Source: Cycas panzhihuaensis
Lineage: Eukaryota > Cycadophyta
Assembly: GCA_023213395.1 (NCBI GenBank)
Contig: CM041465.1
Span: forward strand, 9,176,001 to 9,240,000
Direction of reading: 5' to 3'
Length of the DNA stretch: 64,000 nt
In this document: positions 1 to 10,266 of the stretch, one piece after another
Numbering within the stretch: the stretch's first letter is position 1
How the letters are laid out: every line of letters begins with the position of its first letter
The notes under the pieces: model-generated
What the model was told of the DNA's origin: nothing
Databases searched by the model: none
The model's input: the letters and a program-made list of their open reading frames with translations, nothing else
Position numbers and translations under genes: made by a program

Positions 1-324
1 AGACTTTTCAGGTAATTTTGTACTCAAAATCTTCGTCTTGTCAATACGAATCTATTGATTGCTTGTTCAACCTCTTCTGTTGGTTAAAACTCAAGTTATG
101 AGCATTTATTACTTTTAAACCCTAGTTTGGTCGTACTCTTTCGGGGTAATTTCTGAGAAAACTAGACTGAATATGAAAAAAAAAAATTATAGATTCCAGA
201 ATCTCTCATTGAAAGCTTTAATTTGAGATCGTTTTTAGTCAATTCCATACAAATGTACTTTTTTCGTACAATTTCATACTGCTCATTTATTTAAGCATCA
301 GAATCCCATCTCTATTTTTTTAAG

Positions 325-804
325 ATGGCCCCCTCAATTATTGCACTTGTAGAGGCTGACAAGCTCACTGAAACCAATTTCAGTCTCTAGAAAATCCAAA
401 CTGAGGGTCTCTTGAGAGCAAAGAATGCATGGAAGATAATGACTGGGGAAGAAAAGAAACCCAATGACATAGTTAATCAAATAGCATGGGAGGAAAAGGA
501 CAACATAACTATTGCCGTACTTAAGCTCTCAACTCAGATTCCCTCCTATCTTATGTAGATGGTGTCGAATCCTCCCTTAAAATCTAGAAAGTGGTCACAT
601 CCTTATTCAACGAAAAGAATGAGGCTCGAATAATTGCTATTAGGGAAGAACTGTACAAGCTCAAAATGAGGGAAAATCAACATGTTTCCAAGTTTGTGGC
701 CAAAATAAATAGTGTGAAGAACAATCTTATCACTACTGGGGATAAGATAACCGACACGGAACTGGTCCATTTGGTGTTAAATAAATACCTAAATCTTTTG
801 ATAA
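325..804 (+). pseudogene. Copia-A gag, N-terminal part
   Basis: Reading starts at the ATG at 325 (MAPSIIALVEADKL) and continues with a copia gag N-terminus. After a frameshift near 560-590 it resumes as a UBN2-like capsid segment (SLFNEKNEARIIAIREELYK, then KMRENQHVSKFVAKINSVKN). Two TAG stops interrupt the first part. In an intact element this protein would form the cytoplasmic virus-like particle. The frame is cut at 805-809 by the LARD-1 insertion and continues at 4316. The family call rests on the capsid pattern and on the zinc knuckles found in the second part. Confidence 0.8.
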
Positions 805-809
805 CATGG

Positions 810-1091
810 TGATAAGTATTTATGTATAGTCATATGTAATCTTAGTCTTAATACTCTTTAAGTATCATTTTAAAGATACTTAAGGAACCTAATTGGTAAT
901 TAGGTACACAAGTGACACATGTCCTACATGGAACACGCATGTGTCCTACATATAACCAACTCAAGATTGTATAAATACGTAAGTCATTTCTTCAAGAAAT
1001 AAATGAAGAGAGAAGCACTTCTTTCCTCCTCTTAATCTAGTATTCTTGTGCATGTTAAGATCGGAAGGTGCTTGAATCTAAATACATATCA
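810..1091 (+). repeat. LARD-1 5' LTR
   Basis: 282 bp, TG...CA ended, with TATAAATA at 970-977 as the likely TATA box. It contains a short internal repeat in which a tract like CATGTGTCCTACAT occurs twice about 30 bp apart. The 3' copy has CATAAATA at the TATA position, a T-to-C change. Confidence 0.93.
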
Positions 1092-1093
1092 AT

Positions 1094-1105
1094 TGGTATC
1101 AGAGC
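1094..1105 (+). other. LARD-1 primer binding site (initiator Met tRNA type)
   Basis: TGGTATCAGAGC begins two bases after the 5' LTR and matches the complement of the plant initiator-Met tRNA 3' end, the usual plant copia primer. Confidence 0.92.
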
Positions 1106-1203
1106 CTAGTCGGTCTCTAGGGATCTTAGCATTAATATTTTTCTCTCTTCATTCACCCCTTCCTTAACTTTTGCTAAAACTTTTTCTTCTTCTATTCCAC
1201 GAT

Positions 1204-1284
1204 AACTTGTACGCAGTTTGAGGAGCTGAACATGGATCTGTTCTGCAAGTCCATAGAGCCCGTGGAGAAGTGCTTGAGGGACTG
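1204..1284 (+). pseudogene. Captured HSP70 fragment in LARD-1
   Basis: The frame through the ATG at 1232 reads [20 protein letters not shown] followed by RDCK. This matches the HSP70 segment that runs FEELN-MDLF...[10 protein letters not shown] in the nucleotide-binding domain, just before the conserved VLVGGSTRIP stretch, which is absent here. About 27 codons are retained; after them the frame becomes unrelated and ends at TAA 1343-1345. HSP70 is a cytosolic ATP-dependent chaperone, but this piece is far too short to work. It lies in the sense orientation right after the primer site. Similarity starts and stops abruptly, as expected from template switching. Confidence 0.8.
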
Positions 1285-1396
1285 CAAAAGAAGAGAGCAA
1301 AGAAAATATGATGTTCTTTTCCCAGAACTTTGCCGAATTTTTTAAATTTAAATTTGGGTAAAGAAAAAAGGCGAGGCCTCCAACGAGGATAATTAA

Positions 1397-2431
1397 ATAT
1401 TCGATGATGTAGATTTAAGTCCTCTAGGGTTGGCCGATTTCTATGAGAATGATTTCTACACAAATCAAGCCCTGTTAAGGGCCAAACTCGAAGCATTACA
1501 GGCGCCCGGGTGGTTAAAGGGTTCGTCCGCTCACGGACCTAAATACTATTATACTGTAAAAGGTATAAGGAATCGCGAAGGAACCTGTTTTCTCAATGCA
1601 ATTTTACAGTGTCTTTTATCCATCGATGCTATGCGAGAGCAATACGGAGGCACACTGCTACTCAATTTCAGACGCGAGAAAGACGATGGCACCATGACAC
1701 ATATTATCAAGAGGTTTTTCGCCGAAAGATGCGTCAAGGGCCCGCCTTATCAGTGGAGAAGATTGTCGCCCTTTGATTCTTCGTACGAAGAGGGGAGAAA
1801 GGTCAAAGACCATAATCCGTCGAGCTCCTTGGCTCTCAAAAAATTCTTGCTCGAAAATTCTCACAGATTGTTTCTGAACGAAAAAGGCGGGGAATGCCCT
1901 GCCTGGGTGTTCAATGCAATTTTTCAATTCCTAAATGCAGAAGAAGAGCCCTCTGAGGCCGTGCCTTGCAGCTTACCGCCGAAAATGAGCCGAACGTTCA
2001 TGAACAAAACCTTCTTGGTCAGTTACGTCACTAAAGAGACATGCGAAGATGAGTCTTTGTACATGCTAGGTTATCAATTCGAGCGCTAGCACTAGGAGCC
2101 CTACATAAGGATATATAGCGTTCCCAACGAAGGGGATGAGGAGAAATATAGCATCTCTGAGCTTCTGTCTTACACCATCTTCGACGATGACGAAGCTAAG
2201 AACACACCGGCGATGATGGAATATTATACCTCAGACGATCCTTACACTAAGGAGTACCGCACCTCTTACCTTCCTCCCATCGTGGAATTTAAATTAAAGA
2301 GGGCTCTGGAAGTAGTGATCATAAATATCCATTCGTTCAAGGACTCGCCAATGGATGATGATAGACACATCGCCAGGATGACTATCGAACACACGCTCGA
2401 TCTCACGCTGTTTGTAGACCCGAAGATCTAG
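1397..2431 (+). pseudogene. Captured ubiquitin-specific protease (C19-type) fragment in LARD-1
   Basis: One frame runs from 1397 to 2431 with only two internal stops, both TAG (2087, 2093). It has the cysteine box of ubiquitin-specific proteases, GIRNREGTCFLNAILQCLL near 1559-1615, with the catalytic Cys in GTCF. The later block LPPIVEFKLKR (around 2269-2301), followed by TLDLTLFV, matches the region ahead of the catalytic His box (LPPVLVIHLKRF...LDLSPYV in the family). The His box itself is missing, so the copy is truncated. No intron interrupts it, which suggests capture from spliced RNA. No ATG opens the frame. Intact enzymes of this family remove ubiquitin from proteins. The exact parent gene cannot be named. 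Confidence 0.78.
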
Positions 2432-2496
2432 ATACAATAGGAGTTTCAGTGTACCAAATTTATTGCGCTATTCAGACATTACTCTAAAGAGTTCAC

Positions 2497-2698
2497 AGGC
2501 CTCACATTATTCACAGAGACATGAAGGCCAACAATATTTTGGCTTGACGCGTCTGATAAGCGCTTGTGAAACTCATATCAGCATTGATATTGCGGGAATC
2601 TTTGGTTACGTACCTCCTGAAAATGAGCAGAGATGGAGATCCATGACAAGAGGAGACGTATACAGCTATGAGGTTGTCCTGCTGGATCTTCTCACAAT
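2497..2698 (+). pseudogene. Captured LRR receptor-like kinase fragment (EMS1/EXS-like) in LARD-1
   Basis: 2497-2538 encodes [14 protein letters not shown], the HRD catalytic loop of a protein kinase. From 2538 a second frame reads [13 protein letters not shown], then [20 protein letters not shown] and [22 protein letters not shown]. This is the activation segment, APE-like site and helix F region. The SACETH-(V/I)S-x-DIAGTFGY signature is typical of plant EMS1/EXS-type receptor kinases. A small deletion between the loop and the DFG region removes the DFG Asp and shifts frame, so catalysis is impossible. The fragment follows the protease fragment directly and lies in the same orientation. Confidence 0.85.
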
Positions 2699-2752
2699 GG
2701 TAGCAAATCATATGTTCCTTTTGCTCCTCCTCCAGATCATGCAACACTAGGT

Positions 2753-3334
2753 TTGTGTTGGGTACATACCTTGCTTCCTTCATTTGCCAGGACAATCTCT
2801 CCAACTCTACATAGATTTTATGTATTTGTGGGTGTGATCTGTCCTACGAGGAAGGTATACACCTTGTTATTGACATCAGTCCAACTGCATCATGGATTCT
2901 ATTTCACCTTCCTGACTTTCATTCTTGCACTTTTTGTACATTATTCTGCCTGCCAACCTCTGCATGTATGTTTGACACCAGCACGTAGCATGCAACACTT
3001 TTTGAATCTAACTCAAGAAAGTGTTCTACCACATGTTCTCCTAGCTCTATATTACCATGGATCCTACAGGCACCAAGCAAAGACCTTCACACAACAGCAA
3101 GTCATTTGTGGTCCATTACTTGCTTCATAGCAAGTGTTGTATGAGCAGTTGCTAGTTTCTTAGCCTCAGGTACATCAACCTATTGCTCCTACACTGCGGC
3201 ATGATCCTAGCATACAGTAGCAACATTTGCAAATACATGCAATCCAGCAACAAGCACAACCACAAACACAACAATATCCTGTCCTTCAGCCAATTCAACA
3301 GCAACCTCTGATATATCTTCAGACTACCTTCTAA
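2753..3334 (+). pseudogene. Gln-rich reading frame in LARD-1, origin unknown
   Basis: A frame runs from 2753 to the TAA at 3332-3334, interrupted only by three TAG codons (3128, 3161, 3218). Its second half is rich in Gln and Pro (for example AIQQQAQPQTQQYPV), like low-complexity parts of plant regulatory proteins. The first half is hydrophobic and unrecognised. It may be a fourth captured piece, but I cannot name a source and the first half may be non-coding. Confidence 0.35.
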
Positions 3335-3340
3335 AGCACA

Positions 3341-3741
3341 TTGCCATAAGCCCTCTCTCTAGGCAGGCATGTCTCAAACGTTGGTAGATGTATTTATTTT
3401 ACTACGAGAATATTGTCGTAAGCCCTCTCTCTAGGCAGACATGTCCCTTACACTCCTTCGTTGGTAGTCAAGGATATACCCCCTTCAGCATTAATTTGGG
3501 GCATATTGTCATAAGCCCTCTCATTAGGCAAACATACCCCATACTTGTCATAAGCCCTCTCACTAGGCAGACATACCTCATACCATTTTTGTCATAGGCC
3601 CTTTCATTAGGCAGACAAACCCTATGCAATTCTTGTACAATAGATATATTGCCATAAACCCTCTCCTTAGGTAGGCATACTCTGTAGTTTTCTTTTACGG
3701 GCATATTGCCATAAGCCCTCTCCACAGGCAGGCATACCCCG
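3341..3741 (+). repeat. Seven dispersed copies of a ~35-bp motif in LARD-1
   Basis: A motif of the form TTGTCATAAGCCCTCTC followed by TAGGCAGACATACCC occurs about seven times, starting near 3341, 3412, 3504, 3544, 3589, 3647 and 3704. Spacing varies (about 40-90 bp). The copies sit between the coding fragments and the 3' end of the interior. No function is known to me. Confidence 0.85.
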
Positions 3742-4014
3742 TATAAACAAATCATGACAGGATGCTCACAATAGATTCAACATCAACTTCACTTCACAGC
3801 TTTCTTTTCAAGCTGGTCACAACAGTCAACTCAAGTGATTTGGGCCACCTTACCTTTAATGTACTTGTTGTTGCTCATATTTGTACCATTCTAGATTTTC
3901 TGATTCAACAAACACCATTTACGACAACGGCGAACCAGGCAACAAAAAGACTTTGAAGCAACTATCCAAGAACGTTTCTCCATCTTTAGCAAAAATTGGG
4001 GCCAATTTCTTTTT

Positions 4015-4026
4015 AAGCAGGGAGGT
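4015..4026 (+). other. LARD-1 polypurine tract
   Basis: AAGCAGGGAGGT lies two bases before the 3' LTR, where the plus-strand primer for reverse transcription is expected. Confidence 0.7.
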
Positions 4027-4028
4027 AA

Positions 4029-4310
4029 TGATAAGTATTTATGTATAGTCATATGTAATCTTAGTCTTAATACTCTTTAAGTATCATTTTAAAGATACTT
4101 AAGGAACCTAATTGGTAAATAGGTACACAAGTGACACATGTCCTACATCGAACAAGCATGTGTCCTACATATAACCAACTCAAGATTGCATAAATATGTA
4201 AGTCATTTCTTCAAGAAATAAATGAAGAGAGAAGCACTTCTTTCCTCCTCTTAATCTAGTATTCTTGTGCATGCTAAGGTCGGAAGGTGCTTGAATCGAA
4301 ATACATATCA
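4029..4310 (+). repeat. LARD-1 3' LTR
   Basis: 282 bp with no indel relative to the 5' LTR and 8 hand-counted substitutions. It is followed by the target duplication CATGG at 4311-4315, after which Copia-A gag resumes. Confidence 0.93.
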
Positions 4311-4315
4311 CATGG

Positions 4316-4735
4316 TCAACATGTTGACAGGGGGAGGCCAAACAGCCAACATGACTTTTGAAGCTTTGACAAGTCACATGTTAAATCAAGAACAAAGAAA
4401 TAAAAGGTATCAGGAAGATGCTGCAAAAATAAAAGAAGCATTTATGTCCAAACTTAATATGGGCAAAGGACTTGGTCAACCTATCTTTCGAGGTCGAGGT
4501 CGAACTGCAGCAACAAGCATTAGAGGATGCTAGACAAGAGGAAGAGGTAGAGCCAAAGCTACTCCTCCTCATGAATCAAGAGTTTGTTTCAACTGTGGAA
4601 AACCAAGCCACTTCTCGAGCAATTGTCAAGCTTTCGATGTCTGTTACCAATGCGGACAATCTGGACACTTTCCCTATCAATGTCCAAATAGGCGTGCTGC
4701 AATTCAAAGAGGGAAACAAATTGTAGGGCACTATA
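4316..4735 (+). pseudogene. Copia-A gag, C-terminal part with two zinc knuckles
   Basis: After the LARD-1 insertion the gag continues with a basic Arg/Gly-rich linker, then two CCHC knuckles: CFNCGKPSHFSSNC (about 4577-4618) and CYQCGQSGHFPYQC (about 4640-4681). Two knuckles are unusual for copia gag, which commonly has one. They would bind genomic RNA during packaging. A TAG at about 4531 interrupts the linker. Confidence 0.82.
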
Positions 4736-4825
4736 GCAAAGAAAACAAGCGGGACATAAAGCAAGATGAAGTGGAAATAGCATTCGTAATCGCTCTGGCT
4801 GCCAGTACAAAAGCAACAGGCAACT

Positions 4826-7800
4826 GGTATGTAAACTCGGAGTCTTTAATCACATGACCAAGAGAAAGGAATAGTTTGAGACCCTTAAACCATATTCTTT
4901 AGATAGATCTATCGAGTTGGGTGACAATTTCCCTCTTCATATAAAAGGCATTGGAATAATTGCTATTGAAATCGAAGGGAACACACAATGAATTGGGAAT
5001 GTACTTTATGTACCTGGGATGAAAAAAACCTCTTGTCTGTATCTCAACTTGGCAAAAAGGAGCTGGTGACTATATTTGATGATAATAGGCATTATTTTAT
5101 ATTAAACATGAAAAAAAATGAAACTGTAATTGCAGAAGGAATAAAGAGCAACAACCTTTACAAATTGCTCTCTACACCTATCTTGTCTGTGCCTAATGTA
5201 AAGTCGCTTGTTGCTACAAGCAAAGATGATAATGAACTTTGGCATTCAAAATATGGGCATATATCAAATGATAGATTAGCATTGCTAAAAAATTCTAACA
5301 TGGTGAATGGGTTGCCAAATATATCATTTAATTCTTTTGTGTGTAAAAGTTGCATGATGGAAAAACATTGAAATCCTTTCCCAAAGAGCACATGGAGAGC
5401 ACAAAGCAAGCTAGAATTGATTCACTCGGATCTTTACAGTCCTATTACACCAAACTCAATTAATGGTACTCAGTATTTCCTCACCTTTATTGATGAATTC
5501 TCCAGAAAGACATGGATATATTTTCTAATTAACAAATCTGAAGTTTTTGATTGCTTCTAAGAATTTAAAGCAGAAGTTAAATTAGAAACTAATAATAAAA
5601 TCAAATATATTTCATCTGATGGAAGAGGCGAATACATGTCAAAGGAATTTCTTCATTTCTACAAAATCCATGGAATACGCGAGCAAGTAACTACACCTTA
5701 CTCACCTCAATCAAACGATGTAGTAGAACAGATGAACAAGACAATTCTGGAAATGGCTCGATGTTTGATTCAAGACAGGCAAGTCACCAAAATCTACAGG
5801 GCTGAAGTTGTCAACATTATAGTATATCTAATAGGCAGGAGTCCAGCGCATGCTCTACTCCAAATCACACTAGAAAAAGTATGGATTGGACAAAAGCCCG
5901 ATGTAAGTAATTTAAAAGACTTTGGTTGCAAAGCATATGTTCACATTCCAGATAAAAAATGAACCAAACTTCACAATAAGAGCATAAAATGCATAATGAT
6001 AGGCTATAACACCAGATCAAAGGCCTACAAATGCATAGATCCCAAAACAAATAATATCTATGTCAATAGGGATGTTGTGTTTGATGAAAGCCTTAAAAGC
6101 AATCAAGGAAAATGTAAGGAAATAGAAACGGTAACAAAAGCAATGACTAAATATGTTCCTACATCTTCAGATGAAAACTCTAAAATCACCACAGAAAATA
6201 TTAATTCAAATAGTGAAACTTCTGAAGACCGTTCTCCAGAGTATAGACAGGACAATTCTTGCATTCTTAAAGAACATGACAGCTCTTGTAGTCCTGAAGA
6301 AGGAGAGCAAAGAATCATACCAGAACAGCAGGCCACAAAAAGGTTTGCCAAAATGGTACCTTAAAACTGTTGAAGAAAAAAAGGGGGATATCTTCTAGCA
6401 TAGAACAAGATCTCAAAAGCATCAAGCATTGTTATGCTCAATCGAACCCACTAGCTATGAGGAAGCTAACCAACATTCAAATTGGAGAATAGTTATGGAT
6501 GACAAAATGACTGCAATCACTAAAAATGGAACTTGGGATCTAGTCAAAAATCCTGCAAATAAACCCATTGTAAACTGCAAATGGGTATACAAAATAAAGG
6601 AAATGTCAAATAGAGAGATTGAAAAGTTCAAAGCAAGGATGGTTGCCAAAGGATACACTTAGACTGAAGGCATAGATTATGAGGAGACATTCTCACCAGT
6701 GGCTAAGCTAAATACTGTAAGAGCAATCATTGCATTAGTTGCACAACAAAAATGGAAAATATTTCAGCTTGATGTAAAAGGTGCCTTCTTAAATGGAGAC
6801 TTAAAAGAGGAGGTATATATGTATCAACCTGAAGAATACTTCAAGCCAGGACAAGAAAATCTGGTATATAAACTAAAGAAAGCCATGTATGAACTCAAAC
6901 AAGCCCCCAAAGCATGGTATGCAAAACTAGATCAGTATCTTGTCAGCAACAACTTTCACAAGTGCAAATTAGATCCAAGTTTATATATGAAACTCAACAA
7001 GGGGCAAATAACAATTATAGTAGTGTATGTAGATAACACGCTACTTATAAGAAGTGATGTTGACTCAATTGGATTCATCAAAAGTCATTTGAAAAAAAAA
7101 TTTGAAATGATTGACCTTGGAATTCTACACTACTATCTTGGAATTGAGGTGACTCAATTAAAAGACTCCATTATTCTGTCTCAATCAAAATACATCAGAA
7201 ATATACTTAGAGGGTACAATATAGAAAATTGTAACAGTCGTGCCACACCTATAGAGACAAGTTACATACTCAATTTTGATGTAGAAGGACAAAAAGTAAA
7301 AGCAACCACATATGGACAACTAGTTGGAAGTCTGATCTATCTCATTGCTATTAGACCAAACATAGCCTATTCAGTTGGAGTTGTCTCTAGATTTATGCAG
7401 GAACCAAAAGTATCACACTGGAATGCAGCAAAACGAATACTCAGATATCTAAAAGGAACTGTAAATCTTGGATTCAATTATATACAAAATAATGATGTAC
7501 AATTGACAGATTACAATGACTCTGCTTGGGTGAGAGACAGAACAAAAAGAAAGTCCACTATAGGATACTGCTTCACTTTAGGATCAACAGGTTTTTCCTA
7601 GCGCAGTAAAAAGCAGCCCACCGTTGCCTTGTCATCTACAGAAACTGAATACAAATCAACTATTAGTGTAACATATGAAGCAATATGGATCAGACAACTA
7701 TCGAAGGACTTGGGATAAGAATAGAAGCTACCAACCATCTTGTATTATGACAATCAAAGCACAATCAAGATGACCAAAAATCTTGTTTTTCATGCAAGGA

Positions 7801-7976
7801 CGAAACATATAGAGGTTCATTATCATTTTATAAGGTAGAAAGTTCAAAGCAAGGGTATTGAACTTTTACATTGCACATTAGAAGAACAGACAGCAGATAT
7901 ATTTACAAAGCTATTGAACAAAGACAAATTTCAATTCTTCAGAGATAAGCTAGGAATAAAGGAGATAAAACATTAA
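4826..7976 (+). pseudogene. Copia-A pol (protease, integrase, RT, RNase H)
   Basis: In order: protease remnant (WYVNSESLNHMT, where the family has an Asp in DSGAS), the LYVPGMKKNLLSVSQLGK block, the pre-integrase HHCC region (LWHSKYGHISNDRL...CKSCMMEKH), integrase core (ELIHSDLY, FIDEFSRKTW, SDGRGEY, PYSPQSNDVVEQ), RT (KWVYKIKE, QLDVKGAFLNGD, VYVDN) and RNase H to the stop at 7974-7976. The RT active site reads YVDN rather than YVDD and the protease Asp has become Asn. Several in-frame stops occur (for example TAG near 6660 and 7600, TAA near 5560). The product would have made and integrated cDNA in the particle and nucleus; this copy cannot. Confidence 0.88.
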
Positions 7977-7983
7977 GAGAGGG

Positions 7984-8175
7984 TGTTAAGAATAATGTTT
8001 TATCTAAGTCTCATATCATTATTGTAAGGGTTATGTGTCATAAACCCCTTTCTATATTCTTGTGACAAGTGGCACTCATGCATCAAGTGATTTCCAAGAT
8101 TCTTGTATATTGTACACTATTTATAGAGGGCTTTCCTTCATTAATAATCAATGAATACTTTTGTGAAGTTTGACA
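7984..8175 (+). repeat. Copia-A 3' LTR
   Basis: It starts TGTTAAGAATAATG after the purine tract AAGAGAGGG and is taken to end at TTTGACA (8169-8175), because gypsy RT coding begins within the next 15 bases. It contains a TATA-like CTATTTATAG near 8120. The end is inferred, since the partner LTR is outside the window. Confidence 0.65.
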
Positions 8176-9511
8176 ATTATTGCCTTGCAACTCCTATAAA
8201 ACAATGAGCTATATGCAAAGAAGTCAGAAAGTGCCTTTAGCCAATAAGAGGTAGAGTATCTTGGGCACCTGATTCCTAAAGAAGTCAACCCAAGAAAAAT
8301 TAAAACTGTGATAGATTGGTCGACTCCAAAAAATATCTCCAAGCTTAAGGGGATTCTTAGGAGCAACAAGGTATTGTTAGAAATTCGTCAAAGGTTATGC
8401 CAACGTTGCATCATCACAGGTGGACCTCACCAAGAAAGACTTGTTTATGTGGGACAACATTGTAGAACAAATTTTTAAGCAAATGAAGGAAATTATGACT
8501 ACTGCTCCAATATTTGCTACCCCAAAATTCTCTGAACCATTCGTAATCAAATGTGGTGCTTCAAGACAAGGCATAGGAGTAATAACTATGCAAGGAGGCA
8601 GACCTATATTTTTTGAATACCACAAGCTAAATACCTAAGAGCAACTCAAATGAATGTATAATAAGGAAATGCTCGTAATGATGCATGCCGTAGATAAGTG
8701 GTGCCAATACTTGATTGACAATAAATCCCAAGTTAAAACAAATCATGATAGCCTGAAGTACTTCTTGAATCAACCCTCATTGACATAAGAACAATAGAAA
8801 AGAGTTAGCAAGTTATGGAGTATGGACTTTGAAATAATTTATAAAAAGGGGAAGGAAAATATAGTTGTTGATGTTCTACTTACAAAAGATAAAGATACAT
8901 CAATCTATGCCATATTAGTAGCAATAGCTTCATGGATAATAAAGGTTAGAGAGGAATGCCAACATAATGCAAGGACAAAAACTATCATCTAAAGAATCCA
9001 ACAAAATACAACCAAGGTAGGAAATAAATGCCAATGGAAAAAAGACAGCCAATGGTACATGGACAGAATGTACTTGGCCCTACATTCCAAGTTCAAAGAA
9101 AAAGTGTTACAAGAATAGCACTTTGTCCCTATGGCAAGGCATCCTGGGATTTTCCAAACTTATAACAACATCTGTAGGTCTTTCTTTTGGAAAGGATTAA
9201 AGAAAAAGATACAAACCTTGTAGCAGAATGTGATGTTTTCCAAAGGTAAAAAGATGTGAACTTGAAGCTAAATGGGAAGAAATATCTATGGATTTCATCA
9301 TAAGATTACCAAAATATGAAGGGAAAGATTTTATATTTGTTGTCGTAGACTGGCTAACAAAGTATGCTCATTTCAATGGCAAACAGTCACATTCAAGGCT
9401 TCTCAAATAGTACAAATTTTTGTAAGACATAGATAGCCTACATGGCTTTTCAAAGATAATTGTGAGCGACAGAGATTCAAATTTTACAAGCCATTTTTGG
9501 AAGAAATTGTT
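8176..9511 (+). pseudogene. Gypsy-A pol, part 1 (RT end, RNase H, integrase start)
   Basis: Ty3/gypsy pol remnant. The end of RT reads NELYAKKSESAFSQ then EVEYLGHLIPKEVNPRKIKT; RNase H follows (KCGASRQGIGVITMQGG, KEMLVMMHAVDKW), then the H2C2 zinc region (HPGIFQTYNNI...FFWKGL) and the start of the integrase core ([37 protein letters not shown]). Many stops and frameshifts are present. The upstream RT, protease and gag lie beyond Copia-A, outside the window. The frame is cut at 9516 by LARD-2 and resumes at 14116. Confidence 0.85.
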
Positions 9512-9516
9512 CAAAC

Positions 9517-9900
9517 TGTTGAAATATGTAATGGAAATCATTCAAGATCATTCAATATTAAACAATTATAGAACAAGTATCATGAACATAATATTATAGC
9601 ATTAACTCAATATGAAAGAGATTACATCACAGTGTCTCCACAACCACAATAATATCATAATAGACTCCATCTTGACTCAATATGATGTACTCTACCTCAA
9701 CCACTTATATATACATCACAAGTGGGAGAGAGTGGGATGATGTGTTACATGTAGAATTAATGACCTCTTACACAACCAACCACATAACACCTATTTATTG
9801 ACCAATAACCTAATGACCACTTATATGCACAAATGTGCATTACAATGACATTTACCTAAATACATTAGGACACATACACATTAAACATTATCTTCCAACA
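9517..9900 (-). repeat. LARD-2 3' LTR (left copy)
   Basis: 384-bp copy, TG...CA ended on the plus strand. It differs from the right copy by substitutions and short indels (14 bp shorter). Confidence 0.92.
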
Positions 9901-10266
9901 CCTCCCCATAATGTTTAATGTCAAGACTACAAAGAGTCTGAATACCAAAGACTAACATGACACTTGACATTAGACTTAGAACATTAAACATGACTTCTAT
10001 TGGACTTCTATTTTGACCAACATGTACTTTGCATTCTTTGAATTTGCAGCGCCTTCATCTTGGAATAGTCTTGAACACAATGTCTTAACCTTGACCTTTA
10101 TCTTCATTCCTACAATGTCGTCCTTGAAATAGTCTTGTAGAGTGATGGTCCTTGAACTTTGCCACCTTCATCTTCATATGCAATAGAGAATCCTTTGTCA
10201 CGCAAAATGTGTAGTAGATCATAGTTGAACCAATTTGGGCCTAGTGTGAATCTGACAAGCAATCCT

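Larger units (their letters stand above)
810..4310 (+). mobile_element. LARD-1: non-autonomous LTR retrotransposon carrying captured host-gene fragments
   Basis: Two 282-bp direct repeats (810-1091 and 4029-4310) begin TGATAAG and end ATATCA. They are flanked by the 5-bp duplication CATGG (805-809 and 4311-4315), which shows a clean insertion. An initiator-Met-type primer site follows the 5' LTR and a purine tract precedes the 3' LTR. The 2.9-kb interior has no recognisable gag, protease, RT or integrase. It holds sense-strand fragments of HSP70, a ubiquitin-specific protease and an LRR receptor kinase, then a Gln-rich frame and a seven-copy repeat. The closest known design is maize Bs1, a small LTR element with several captured cellular gene pieces. 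The two LTRs differ at 8 positions by hand count (about 97% identity). Confidence 0.93.
1..8175 (+). mobile_element. Copia-A: Ty1/copia retrotransposon, 5' end outside window, split by LARD-1
   Basis: Domain order gag, protease, integrase, reverse transcriptase (RT), RNase H is that of Ty1/copia. The gag starts at 325 and is interrupted at 810-4310 by LARD-1. The 3' end is defined by a purine tract (about 7976-7983) and an LTR starting TGTTAAG at 7984. No copy of that LTR is visible at the left edge, so the 5' LTR lies upstream of the window. Positions 1-324 hold an AT-rich leader with no other recognisable feature. After 8175 the sequence switches to gypsy RT, so Copia-A sits inside Gypsy-A. 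Stops, frameshifts and catalytic substitutions make it non-functional. Confidence 0.85.

Noticed and set aside
1106-1496. Minus-strand frames in the LARD-1 5' region
   Set aside because: They are antisense to the HSP70 and protease fragments and match no known family.
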